This document shows, piece after piece, positions 34,216-44,559 of a DNA stretch of 64,000 nt. Both the position numbers and the translations under genes were made by a program. Within the stretch, counting starts at the first letter, position 1, and every line of letters starts with the position of its first letter. The DNA comes from Aradus depressus (lineage: Eukaryota; Arthropoda; Insecta; Hemiptera; Aradidae). The DNA lies in NCBI GenBank assembly GCA_963662175.1, contig OY759219.1:25524908-25588907 (forward strand), given 5' to 3'. A model generated the notes under the pieces. It ran no database searches. It was given only the letters and a program-made list of their open reading frames with translations, and had not been told where the DNA came from.

Positions 34216-34790
34216 GAACAACTCCCTCCAAAGCCAATTGACCATTTGAGCTAAAACTAAATTTTCTGTCTATACATTCATTACCTCGGCAGTGATTGGG
34301 ATTTTTGAGTTGACTCTGATCACCCCTTCCCTTCGGTTGATTTGCTGAAAATTGACAAGTGTCGTTCTGATAGGACTTTAAATTTATATATGAAATTTCA
34401 TGTCAATACATTCAATACAACGGCAGTTATTGGAGTTTTTGTGTTAAGCCACTTCTCTAATCCCATCTTCCTCTTTGCCGAGTTGGCTGATAATCAGTAT
34501 GTGTTGTTAAAAGTTTCTTGACACACATATAAAATTTCGTGTCGATACATTCATTCTATCGGGAGTTATCGTGTTCAGGGGGGGATCAGATGAAGAGGAA
34601 TCAACTTTAAAACCCTCATAATGAATGTATGACATAAAATTTAGTATTAGCCCTTATGTAACAAGGATTTTCAGTCCAAACGGTCGATTTGTACTGGAGG
34701 GAGAGGGAAAACATTAATCGATTATATCTTATGGGGAAGTACATTTGCGTTGGTTCTCCGACGAATTTTTTACTAAATGATGAGTTGTTG
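34216..34790 (-). repeat. Family X copy with three or more sub-repeats
   Basis: Contains AAGCCAATTGACCATTTGAG, repeated TTCATTA..CGGCAGT.ATTGGG units at about 34280, 34410 and 34545, then in the reverse sense AATGAATGTATGACATAAAA and GGGGAAGTACATTTGCG. Confidence 0.65.
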
Positions 34791-35223
34791 TATACTGCCA
34801 TATGATGAGGGCAACCTAGAAAGTCGGCTGGAATAAAGTAATAAAATCATTATTATTTCATTATTAAAAAATGTGCAAAATTAATAGTGAAATTAATGAA
34901 TAAGTAGATAATATTAGGATATTTCTATTAATATTGTTATTGGAAAAGTATGGCGAATGAGCGAGCGAATATCACGCGAAAAGATACGATTAAAAACCCT
35001 TTCAGGACAAGAAATACTTGAAAAAAGATTTGGTATGAGTTGAATTGGACCCTAATGGAGTGTATCATTAAGGGACCATTAAGTAAGAATTAACTTCCAT
35101 ATAGGTAGGTATACCCGGTTTTAAAAAAAGTCAGGAAACACCTAAAATTCTCTGGTTCTTCTGATCGTAGAATTTCGAAAAAAAAAGAAAACGCCCGTTG
35201 GGAATCAAGGAGCTTACTTTTTC
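34791..35223. other. Intergenic, no feature
   Basis: AT-rich. GATGAGGGCAACCTAGAAAG at 34805 resembles GATAAGGGCAACCTCGAAAG at 60160, so a shared repeat edge is likely. Nothing else identified. Confidence 0.4.
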
Positions 35224-35226
35224 TTA

Positions 35227-35777
35227 AGGCGCGTACACACTAGGCGAACGCATGCGATCGAACGAGAGGGAACGCATGCGTTTGCACAATGTGTACGCCA
35301 AACGCAGGCGCACAAACATTTACAAACGCATGCGTTTGCCTTCGGTGGGGTTCGCTCGGGAGGCGGTACATCAAAGAAAAATGCGGACCGCACGGGTTCG
35401 GCTTCAGTTATAGTGTGTACGTGATAACGCACGTTCGTTCTTATTCACTGTTGTATTGTGTTGAACATGGAGTGGTGCAACTCTGTTTCCTTAAAATTAA
35501 TAGACTTGTACAGAACATATGAATGTTTGTGGAACTCCATCCATGATAACTATAAAAATAAAATAAAGAAAAATGATGCCTGGGACGAAATAAGTGCGGT
35601 AATGAAGTGTGACATAAAAGAGATTAAAAAGACAATGGAATCCCTGCGAACGCTAAAGAGCAACTACAAACGCATTCATTCGTTGTAATGTGGACAGCAA
35701 GCAATTTTTTAACGAACACCGCACAGATTCGGCCGCATCCATTCGGTCGCATGCGTTCGCCTAGTGTGTACGCGCCT
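35227..35777 (+). mobile_element. PIF/Harbinger-type non-autonomous element carrying a MADF ORF
   Basis: Terminal inverted repeats of about 36 bp start AGGCGCGTACACACTAGGCG and continue AACGCATGCG; the two differ at a single base. The element is flanked on both sides by TTA (35224-35226, 35778-35780), the 3-bp target duplication of the PIF/Harbinger superfamily. Subterminal CGCATGCGTT motifs recur. The only ORF encodes a Myb/SANT-like (MADF) domain; no DDE transposase is present, so the element is internally deleted. Confidence 0.88.
35467..35688 (+). CDS. MADF-domain (Myb/SANT-like) protein ORF within the Harbinger element
   Basis: A 73-codon ORF starts at the ATG at 35467 and ends at TAA 35686-35688. 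Residues 9-70 read KLIDLYRTYECLWNSIHDNY then KNKIKKNDAWDEI, IKKTMESLRTLKSNYKR. These are the hallmarks of the MADF fold: L-I-x-L-Y/V near the start, a C-L-W motif, A-W-x-x-I in the middle and a K-x-x-x-x-L-R-x-x-Y/F helix. PIF/Harbinger transposons normally encode such a DNA-binding partner beside the DDE transposase, which fits its position between the terminal repeats. The full domain is usually 80-90 residues and the autonomous protein is longer, so this one stops at the end of the domain. It may still bind terminal repeats; that is inference. Confidence 0.75.
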   Translation: MEWCNSVSLKLIDLYRTYECLWNSIHDNYKNKIKKNDAWDEISAVMKCDIKEIKKTMESLRTLKSNYKRIHSL

Positions 35778-35780
35778 TTA

Positions 35781-36000
35781 TATGGGATTTTGAATTTAAA
35801 TAGAAAATTTCATATCGATACATTCATTACATGGGAAATTATTGGGGTTTTTGAGCCCCCCCCCCCCCCCCCCCCCCCTCTCTGATCCCCTTCTCTTTGA
35901 CCGATTTCGCGGAACATTAATATGAGTCGTTCTTATGGGGTTTTGAATAAAATATCGTGTCGATAAATTCATTCTATTGGGAGTTAAAGTGCTCACAGAT
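35781..36000 (-). repeat. Family X fragment with a C tract
   Basis: TCATATCGATACATTCATTA CATGGGAAATTATTGGGGTT, then a run of over 20 C near 35857-35878, then a second sub-repeat GTGTCGATAAATTCATTCTA. Short Pro- or Gly-rich frames across the C tract are not genes. Confidence 0.65.
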
Positions 36001-36014
36001 ATACTCACACAGAA

Positions 36015-36235
36015 TTTTTAGAGAAGAGGTAGACCCCGCTTACGTTGGCTGGAGAATGTGGAGGAAGATCTCAGAACGATGGCTGTGAGAAGAGGGAGAC
36101 GGTAGGCCGAGGATAGAGAAGAATGGCGGAAGATCATTGCGGAGGTCCAGGTTCTACAGGACCGTAGCGCCAGGGAAAGTGAAGGGCTTAGTCACCGACC
36201 CGATCATCTGTATAGTCCATCGCAGTTTTTTTTTT
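36015..36235 (+). pseudogene. LINE ORF C-terminal relic, RTE-like
   Basis: One frame reads RRGRPRLRWLENVEEDLRTM then AVRRGRR, a TAG stop, and AEDREEWRKIIAEVQVL. GRPxLRWLxxVEEDLRxM..R..W..A.DRxEWR is the common C terminus of RTE-like ORF proteins. A T-rich run of over 25 bases follows. Only about 60 codons remain and one stop interrupts them, so the copy is dead. Confidence 0.75.
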
Positions 36236-36309
36236 TTTTTTTTTTTTGTTTTTTTGGTGCTCCTGACCCCCTGAGGGGGGTCGGTCACATCACCCTATCT
36301 TCCTATGTT

Positions 36310-37042
36310 TATATATGTTACTGTTAATTTGATAAATTTGGTTATTATACATAATAACTGGTTATTATGTATAATAACTACCGTTCTTGGTTAATATGAC
36401 AAATTATTCACAGTTTCTTAATATTTATCATATTAACCAGTTATTATACATAATATAAAACTCACCTTGTTAATATGATAAATTTTGCTTTCACAAAAAC
36501 CGGATTGCCTCCGAGTTTTGAACGACGGGAGGGGCAGATATATCGTTCCGCCAGCCGTAGGCCGGCACACCTTCCCCCTGAATTTGGTACCATCTATTGT
36601 GATTTATTTGTTTCAGATTTTTGATGTCTTACAATTTTAATAAATTGACAAGAGCGCATCAAAGGGTTATTGCAACTGAACTCATCCAGGAATTTAAGCT
36701 ATATATATATATATTTGGAGACAAATAAATCACAATAGATGGTACCAAATTCAGGGGGAAGGTGTGCCGGCCTACGGCCGGCGGAACAAAATATCTGCCC
36801 CTCCCGTCGTTCAAAACTCGGAGGCAATCAGGTTTTTGTGAAAGCAAAATTTATCATATTAACAAGGTGAGTTTTATATTATGTATAATAACTGGTTAAT
36901 ATGATAAATATTAAGAAACTGTGACTAATTTGTCATATTAACCAAGAACGGTAGTTATTATACATAATAACGAGTTATTATACATAATAACCAGTTATTA
37001 TGTATAATAACCAAATTTATCAAATTAACAGTAACATATATA
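36310..37042. repeat. Large foldback (inverted repeat, ~300-bp arms)
   Basis: Left arm about 36310-36614 and right arm about 36718-37042 are near-perfect reverse complements, separated by about 103 bases. Each arm is built from AT-rich palindromes (GTTATTATACATAATAAC) at the outer end and a GC-richer inner part (GACGGGAGGGGCAGATAT, GGCCGGCACACCTTCCCC). No ORF or terminal duplication was recognised. Confidence 0.85.
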
Positions 37043-37689
37043 CAATATTTACATGATGTTGTGGACGGCCGTGGACCGGCTCGATGGCTACGGTCCTTGG
37101 AATGGAGTCCAAGTAGTCTATCGCAGTTAACCACAGCGATTAAAGCAACGTAAAAACGCATATTTGAAGAAGTGTCAGTTCCTCTTTGGCTAATTGTCCA
37201 GACGTAAGGTTGCCTCCTGAAGTAGCTATTCTTTACAGTCCTTCTTTAAGAGATCTGGGTCAGATGAGGGATTAGAAACAGACTTCCAGTTCCACATCTT
37301 TCTACCTTTCCCATTTCACTTCACTTTCTGACTCCAACCCCATCTTTTTTTTTTCTTGTCCTTTTTTTTTGTTTGCTTTCTTTCTTGCAAAGCCCTTTTA
37401 TCTTGACAGCAGTTCGTATTTTCAACGTAGCTACCTTTATCTGTCGTATGTTAAGGATTACTAACTAAAATGGAACTTCTTAAAAGGGTCTTTTAAAAGA
37501 AAAAAAAAAAAAAAAAGAAGAAGAAGAGTTTAAAGTAAACTTTTAAATTGGGAGAAAAACAAATACTCAAAAGATCTTATGTCTATAGAAATCCTTAATG
37601 AGAAAATCAACTTAATGACATGACTAATGTCATTCAGACAATGTGGAATAAAATCAACAACCAGCAGATGATAAACGAACCTACTAGTA
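37043..37689. other. Intergenic, unassigned
   Basis: GGACGGCCGTGGACCGGCTC near 37060 is GC-rich against the background. The rest includes pyrimidine runs and a poly-A tract at 37498-37518. No gene or element identified. Confidence 0.4.
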
Positions 37690-37930
37690 AATTAAAAAAG
37701 TACATAAATTACATAAAGGTACATAAATTACATAAAAGTACATAAATTACATAAAAATAGGTACTTAAAAGTGGATAATTTACATTAAAGTACATACATT
37801 ACATAAACGTACATAAATTATATAAAAGTACATAAATTACATAAAAGTACATAAATTCGAAGTGTACATAAATTACATAAAAGTACATAACTTATATAAA
37901 AGTACATGAATTACATCAAAGTACATAAAT
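37690..37930. repeat. ~19-bp tandem repeat (AGTACATAAATTACATAAA)
   Basis: About twelve copies, some with inserted bases (near 37755 and 37860). Confidence 0.85.
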
Positions 37931-38034
37931 TTTGCCCTGGGTTCTCCCACTTTTTCATATCTAGTTTTTCCGGGCTTTAATTATGCGGTCAGAGTGCTCT
38001 TCCGTTGGTTGGTAAAATTCTTGGTGAATTTCAC

Positions 38035-38252
38035 GTTTTTTTTTTGTTTTTTTTGGCCTTATGTATGATGCATATTAGCCATGACTCTTATTAATGGTGT
38101 TTTACCTAATTATTTACAACATCCATGGCCAAGGGAGGAAGTTTTATCTACGAAATAAAACTCACTCCCGGACGGGATTCGAACCCGCAAACCAAGGTGA
38201 GACTATGCGACCAAAGCCTTACGCTCTAGCCCGCACGGCCACCATGGCTCCC
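38035..38252 (-). mobile_element. SINE-B, full copy with 8-bp target duplication
   Basis: The poly-T start (38036-38054) is the poly-A tail read in reverse. The minus-strand head carries B box GGGTTCGAATCCCG and A-box region GGTGGCCGTGCGGGCTAGAG. The flanking duplication AATTTCAC (38027-38034 and 38253-38260) is perfect, so the insertion is fairly recent. A SINE-A scrap (CGGGCTTTAATTATGCGGTC) lies just outside at about 37971-38010. Confidence 0.9.
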
Positions 38253-38621
38253 AATTTCACATTTTATTTCACATATACTGCTAACCCTCTACTACAGTAT
38301 AAATTGCCTGTGACATTACAGGACTTTCTTATACCAACCACGCGTACAGATCACTCTCTATCCCCCTCCCCCTTCTCAAAATAATTCCATACTGGCATTA
38401 CTGGATATGTAACAGTAATAAGTTGGCGTCATTTTTTTTTGTTTCATTGTACAGTGTAATTCTGAGAATGATTTTATTATACCCAGTAATGCCAGTAACA
38501 AATGCATGTCTCTTTTGTAAGCAGTTTTTTTTTTTTTTAAGTGGAGAGAGTTTCTATGGATTAGAAAATGAAGTTAGTTATTGTGATCTGGCTTTTACTA
38601 GGAGGTTCTTTTACTTCTAAA

Positions 38622-38712
38622 TGAGTCCTAAATGTTGCCCTAGTTTTATTCACATAGGGTAACGAGTACCATCGCAGCAACCCATCCGAAGGGGACGACG
38701 TGCTTAAGATTA
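38622..38712 (-). mobile_element. SINE-A fragment
   Basis: AGTCCTAAATGTTGCCCTAG, TTTTATTCACATAGGGTAAC and CCCATCCGAAGGGGACGACG keep SINE-A order on the minus strand. Both ends are missing. Confidence 0.75.
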
Positions 38713-39356
38713 CTTCAAAATATTTTTTTTACATTCTTCGAGGCTCTATTACTTTCATCGTAGTAAACTTTTATCAAATCTGAGGGAATTTTATTAGTTG
38801 GAAAGTTAATAAGAAAAATTTTTTGTATGATCAATTTTTTTCGATAGGACTAACAGTTTTTGAGTAAATCAAGCTATCGTTAAAATAAAATGTGTTTCAA
38901 AACGAAATGATAAGACAATAATAAAATGTGTCTTTCAAATTTCTCTACAACATTTATTTGAAAAGATATTTGATTAGTCCTCATTCATTATATTGAAAGA
39001 GTTTCGCTGCTTCTAAATTTTTCATACTATAAATGACAAACGCTCAAAACAGTTTTTTTATGTTGAAGTATAAAGTTTGACTTTTTTTTTATTGATAGCA
39101 ATATTTTCTTATACTTTAAATGAGAGAAAAAAAAAGAAGATATTCAGAAGCTATAACCAACATTTTAAAAGTCTTTGAAAATGATTGACAAAGTTGATTT
39201 TAAGATTTACGAGACGGGAGTGAATCATTCTATAGGAGGCGTCAAGATGAATGGTGGGGAAGGGGAAGAGAATATTTGAAAAGTTTAATTGCGTTAAATA
39301 ACCCGAGAAAAGCGAACCTTCATCGTTCATGTCAAAGTTTATATTTCATCCTGGAT
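38713..39356. other. Intergenic, AT-rich
   Basis: Some text (ATCAAATCTGAGGGAATTTT, TTCGATAGGACTAACAGTTT) resembles 45540-45720 in reverse, suggesting another interspersed family. No gene. Confidence 0.4.
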
Positions 39357-39900
39357 CTAATCAACGTTTCTACGGTAAAACTGAACTGTACTGCGTCGAA
39401 AAGGAAATGCCTCGAATATGGGCAAATTGGTATGTGAATATATAATTCTTGTGTTTCTTAAACTTCTCTGGGATGTTGAAATGTTGTTTTTTTCCATATT
39501 TTCAATTTTGACACTTTCACGTTCCTTCTTCTGAACTTCATTGTCAAAATATTGCAAAAAGAAGACACCTCTGGAAAAAATGTCGGAAAAATACATTAAG
39601 GCGTAGTCAAGGTCCACGCCGTAGATTTTATATGAAAACGTCGGGATAAAATCATTTTTCATTTTGTTTTCGATGCTGCCGTAGCTCTTGCATTTGCTCA
39701 GCACTAAACTTTTTAGGGTTTTTAAATTCCTTTTGATGCGAGCTTTCCTCTGATTTGCGTTTTCTGTAATTCCGCGCATATTTACGATTCATATGAGACA
39801 TCTTTAATTTTTTTGCAATTTTCAATTTAATTACGATTTTTACATATATTTCGGCGAATATTTTTATTGTTTCACTTTGAGTCCTAGTAGTGCTCCTCAA
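39357..39900 (-). pseudogene. Unrecognised ORF pair, possibly one frameshifted gene
   Basis: Two overlapping minus-strand frames, 39652-39900 (82 codons, very basic, RKYARNYRKRKSEESSHQKE) and 39357-39779 (140 codons, containing DFIPTFSYKIYGVDLDYAL and later SQRSLRNTRIIYSHTNLPI). Read in order, the first could continue into the second through a single frame shift near 39660-39780, or the two could be exons. The Lys/Arg-rich opening resembles N-termini of some transposon-encoded proteins, but no domain can be named. There is no intron signal I would trust. It could be chance, a decayed transposon or a small lineage-specific gene. Confidence 0.3.
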
Positions 39901-40269
39901 GCTCTTTACAATGACACCCGAATCAACGTCCTATCTAAACGTGTTATCACGCTACACTAATTTCTAATTTTACACAACGCTAATTGGCAACAATCATCCG
40001 CCGGCGTCCACACTAGCCCGATGATGTCACAGGCAAAACAAACACTGCACAACAAACACGTAAAGACATGCTCTATCCATTGTGACCTCAACTTTGTTGT
40101 TATCGCATTATTAGTCTCGTAGTTATTATCGATTGAAATCTGACGGTATTTTGTAACACAAGAAAGTTCACTGTGCTTAACGAGCGAATAGACGTTTTCA
40201 CGTCAAAATAAATATATAATACTTCCTTTGCTTCTTCAGCTATACGAAGTATTTCTGACAACCTGAAAC
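39901..40269. other. Intergenic, no feature
   Basis: More GC than its surroundings around 39990-40090, upstream of the minus-strand ORF pair, where a promoter could lie. No core promoter motif stands out. Confidence 0.35.
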
Positions 40270-40640
40270 AAAAAAAAAAGTAGGTCTATCACCGGCAATG
40301 TACTTCCCCAGAACGTATTAATCAATTAATATTTTCGATCCTCCTCCAAAACTAGTCGAACGTTTACGCTAATATTCAACAGTTGACTTACATAGAGGCT
40401 CCGAAATCCGCATACCAAATTTTGTGTCGATACGTTCATTACATCGGCAGTTATTAGGGTTTTGAGTTAATCCTCCCTCACCATTGGCCGATAATGGATA
40501 CAAATATAAAATTTCATGTCAATATATTCATTCTATCGGCAATTTGTAGAATTTTTGTGTATGCCTTCCCCCTAATCCCCCCTTCCCTTTGGTCGATTTA
40601 GCTGAAAATCAATAGGTGGGGTCTTTAGAGTTCTGGATAT
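40270..40640 (-). repeat. Family X copy
   Basis: Begins GGCAATGTACTTCCCCAGAA and holds sub-repeats GTGTCGATACGTTCATTACA TCGGCAGTTATTAGGG and ATGTCAATATATTCATTCTA TCGGCAATT. Confidence 0.75.
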
Positions 40641-40671
40641 TCGAAGGCACATCTTATATGATATATAATAT

Positions 40672-40880
40672 AAATCACAAAAGTATGTTAAAAAAACGTG
40701 CATAAAAGGGGAACGACTATGTATCACAGTTATCTGTAATATTTAATTTATTCATCTTCTTTACGACACTAATGTAAATCACAAAAGTATGTTAAAAAAA
40801 CGTGCATAAAAGGGGAACGACTATATATCACAGTTATCTGTACTATTTAATTTATTCATCTTCTTTACGACACTAATGTA
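40672..40880. repeat. 104-bp tandem duplication
   Basis: AAATCACAAAAGTATGTTAA starts at 40672 and again at 40776, with two differences over the unit. A partial third copy (AAATCATACA) starts at 40880. A diverged copy lies at 44208 (AAATCACAAAAGTATGTTAA TAAGAACATGC), so the unit belongs to a dispersed element. Confidence 0.85.
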
Positions 40881-41170
40881 AATCATACATTTTTGACTTA
40901 TCGGAATAAATAATAATTATTCTTAATGTTCACTAATTCTTCTAAAACTGTATTTTAATATCATTCTTCAGCAATTAGAGAAATGAAAACGACACTAAAG
41001 TTTGTCATGAAAATTTTACGACACAGAAGAACCACAATTAAAAGTTTTAATTGTCGACTGTTCGGAAATTTTCTGACCCAGCAGATTTTTGTCTGAAATA
41101 TGTTTCCTTCATCCACTTACTTAATGATTGCTGTAACTGTGGATATAGACAGGATTATAATTAAGGTTAA

Positions 41171-41256
41171 GGGCGCTGGTAGCTCAGTGGTATGCGTGCT
41201 TGCCTTCTGAGCTCAAGATTGTGGGTTCGAAACCCGACCGAGGCCCTTAGTTTATT
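41171..41256 (+). mobile_element. SINE-A, 5' part (split by an insertion)
   Basis: Intact head GGCGCTGGTAGCTCAGTGGT with B box GGGTTCGAAACCC and CCGAGGCCCTTAG. The element continues at 41910. Confidence 0.9.
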
Positions 41257-41909
41257 GAGCGTAGCTCAATCTTTAGACGACTCGTGTGTTTCGTTTGTGC
41301 CCCTCCCTGCATTAAAACTGCTTATCTGATCCTGATCAATTTTTGCATATTGATGGATGTCAGTCACGTGAAAGTTGTTAAAAAATAATTTCGAAAATCG
41401 GACGAACCACGGAGGAATAATCACCGAAAATATGTTCATCCATAGACTTCAATGCGAAACGTTCAAATTCTTCTCAATCGACAATGGCATGAAGCGCGCG
41501 CATGAAATTGAGGTCATAGGTGGAGGTCAAGAGTAAGATTTGTTTAAAAAAATAATATATAATATAATAATAAAAAAGTAATCAGAGGAAATAATTATAT
41601 AAAATGGAAGTAGCATCGAGGAATAATCACTGAAAAAAACAATGAAACTGAGACCATTGTTGCGGTGCTGCGCGTGAATTAAAAGTTCTCAGCGAAGCCC
41701 TTGACAAATTTTTCTGGAGAAAAAATTATTTTGGACCATATTTTTTCGTAAATAAAGTATATTCCTTGACGATAACCACGTTTTGTCGCATGGAGGGAGC
41801 TCGCGGCGTAAGCTAAGCGAGTGACCGCTAATGAATTTAAAGTTCAAGGTATAGGCAATTTGAGTCACGGCTCCGCTCAATATTTGCAATTAGCAGAATG
41901 CATTGCATA
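41257..41909. mobile_element. 653-bp insertion inside a SINE-A copy
   Basis: It separates CTTAGTTTATT from CCTAGTTTTATT; these flanks look like a target duplication of about 11 bases. The left end ATTGAGCGTAGCTC and ATTGAGCGGAGC, read in reverse from 41881, are similar and may be short terminal inverted repeats. The sequence contains no known protein. Class unknown. Confidence 0.55.
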
Positions 41910-42165
41910 CCTAGTTTTATTTGGGAGGTAAAATAAACTTAAGCGCGCCGTCCTTCGGATGGGACGTTAAGCGATGGTCCCGAGCCTGTACGATGTCAGG
42001 TACTAGTTGAAGACCCATCTTACCTTAGGTGAATTACAATTTAGGGTAGGCAAAATTTAGGACTCCCATAGTCGAGTCGGGCTCATGTCCACCAGAGTGA
42101 CGAAAGAGCACTCTGGTAGTAGGCAATATGACCTCGTAGTTTAAGCCCGGGCATGAGTCATAAAA
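41910..42165 (+). mobile_element. SINE-A, 3' part
   Basis: Resumes at TTTGGGAGGTAAAATAAACT and runs through CCGTCCTTCGGATGGGACGT, GGTCCCGAGCCTGTACGATG and GCCCGGGCATGAGTCATAA. Confidence 0.9.
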
Positions 42166-42745
42166 CCTAACCTAATAATTAAGGTAATATTACGTTATTA
42201 TAATATAAAATAACATATTATGTTGACATATTATTATAAGTTTGCCCCAAAGCTTTCTTTTCCCACTTTCTTGTCTGCTGTCACCTGTAATTTCGGTTCT
42301 ACTCACCGTTCCATTCTTTCTATCTGTCAGTTTTTCTTTTTCTCAGATAAAATCTTTTTCTTACACCTCTTAAGTGTCTTTTCTCTTGGTAAGACATAAA
42401 ATTGTATTCCTTTCATCAAGAAAAGAAAATATTTTTAAATAATTTTCATCCCTGAACCTAATTTGTTATGAAACCCCATGGGAAGCCCTCAAGAAACTGG
42501 GGCAAGGGAAAATTCTAACAAAAAGAAAAACAAAATTAAGCTATCTGTTACCGCTAAATGGTCGATTCACTTCAACAAAATTTGTATTAAATACTAAAAG
42601 CAACTTACCGGGTTAGTAACTTTTAGTAATTATATAGTACGGGGCTTATAAAGAACGTTTTATGTGAAATTTCATGAAGGTCTGTCAATACGATGGAGTT
42701 TTCAAGAAAATTAAATAAAAACAAAGAACTAGTTTAACTTATATA
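42166..42745. other. Intergenic, AT-rich
   Basis: Nothing recognised apart from TTTATGTGAAATTTCATGAA at about 42660, which resembles the 141-bp Helentron unit. Confidence 0.4.
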
Positions 42746-43356
42746 CAGAGGCGTAGCCAGGATTTTGATCAGGGGGGGGGGGGGGGCAAAGTTAGGCTAC
42801 GAGGGTGGGTGGTAGAGACTCCCGGGGGCACAGCCCGCAGTTTCCATGGTTAGCATTGCAGACTTTTTGTTATTAATTTGGGAGACTCAGACCTTTAGAA
42901 GCTAAGGTAACCACTGACTGTAATACTTAAGTTGACTTCACATGAGCAGTAAAAATGCAAAGCGCAGCAGCAGTAAATGCACGCTGTGGTTTCTGTGCTT
43001 TTAGAATTAAATGACTCACATCCAATAGCGTGCATTTGCTGCTGCTGCGCTTTGCATTTTAAATAATCAGAATAAAATCAGCTTTACGAGAATAAAGTAT
43101 AACATAAATGACGATTTTGAGCGAGGAAATGATCGAATTCATATATATTTAAATAAATGTAATATGGACTTGTTTTGTACATGTACATTTATGTAACAGC
43201 TGATTGCTGATTTAGGAATCAGACGCAAGAGAAATTTAAAGATCCTATTGCTAACTTGCAAGCAATCCATTTTTAATAAAAACTATTTTTTTAGTTTATT
43301 TAATTTTTATCTTGGTTTTTTGCTCTGGCACGCGCCCCCCCCTGGCTACGCCCCTG
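42746..43356. mobile_element. hAT-type MITE with perfect 8-bp target duplication
   Basis: Ends CAGAGGCGTAGCCAGG / CCTGGCTACGCCCCTG are flanked by CTTATATA on both sides (42738-42745, 43357-43364). The internal G run, C run and central hairpin (GCAAAGCGCAGCAGCAG / CTGCTGCTGCGCTTTGC) are shared with 20910-21475. Confidence 0.92.
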
Positions 43357-43559
43357 CTTATATATTTATATATGTAAAGTGTACTAGTTTCGACACACGC
43401 CATCGTTAGCACAAAATTCAAAAATGACAATTAAGTTTGCTAGTTTGTTCATATTTATACAATCCTCAGGTTACTTGAGTTGTCAATAATCCAATAAAAT
43501 AAATGAAATACAAAGATATGAAATAAAAAATGAATAAAAAAAAAAGAATGGAGTATATA

Positions 43560-43740
43560 GTATTTCTTCTCTATATGTAATCTGTCAAAAATTCTATGCA
43601 GTTTTCACAGAATTTCATGTTTTATAACTTCCTGCTTCCATAAGGTATCTGGGGGTAAGAGGGGGGTGCAATTCAAAAACGCCAATAACCGATGCGGATG
43701 TAATGAATGTATCGACATGAAATTTTATACAAAATACTAA
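43560..43740 (+). repeat. Family X fragment
   Basis: TATGTAATCTGTCAAAAATT, GAATTTCATGTTTTATAACT and GATGTAATGAATGTATCGAC ATGAAATTTT. Preceded by AT-rich sequence with no feature (43365-43560). Confidence 0.6.
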
Positions 43741-44030
43741 CTGGGGTGACCAAAGTTGCCCAGCACATATTAGCTGGGTGGCCTACTACAATTCAGCACA
43801 TACTGGCTGGGTTCCCCAGCGCTGCACAATACTAACTAGATGTGGTTTACTGTTCCTCGGCAAATACTAGCAACGATGACCACCATTTTTAATAAAATTT
43901 GTTTTCATACCAAAACATGTGTCATATCCACGAGAATCATTCAAAATTACTCATGAATGAACTGTCAAAAAATGATATGATAGATATTATGTGAGAATTC
44001 TCCGGGTAACGCCGGATGCCATTGCTAGTA
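43740..44030 (+). mobile_element. Helentron 3'-end relic in + orientation
   Basis: TCCGGGTAACGCCGGATGCC + ATTGCTAGTA (44001-44030) resembles the reverse complement of the H3 left end (CCCGGGCAACGCCGGGTAT + AACTGCTA). Upstream, degenerate tandem motifs CAGCACATA.TAGCTGGGT recall the 66-bp core. Both are decayed. A short frame downstream (to 44182) has no recognised domain. Confidence 0.5.
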
Positions 44031-44559
44031 TGTTGTATGACCATAACAAGACTTCCTTATACCAATCATGTTTTAACACCTTTGTTACTCCAGTGAATGG
44101 AATGATAGATTTCATTGAACAACGGCTGTGTTACCTTATCAAATATAAATGTAATTTCACAGCTGGTTACATTGTATGTTAAGTGAGAAAGGGTTGAGGT
44201 CCTTCTAAATCACAAAAGTATGTTAATAAGAACATGCATTAAACATTGGAGTGTTAGTTGTTTTGTCTTTATTTGTCTTTGTTTAATTTGGTCTTTTGGA
44301 TCTAGAGCCAATTTGCATTTTAAATTCGTATTCCTCATTGCTTATTAGAGTTAAAGACTTCAATTGTCCTTCTTTACTGTCCACTGTATTAAGGACAAGA
44401 CATAGAATAGACAGAAATTGAACTTTTGGAAGAAGATTTTCTCAAAATAGAGAATTTCTTGTTACAAGTAATGACTTTTTCCGATTTCTTGTTCTTGTTG
44501 AAGTCAGAGTGTCGATGAAAACAACTCCAGGAAAAACTTTTCTCAAATTTCGTGAGTAT

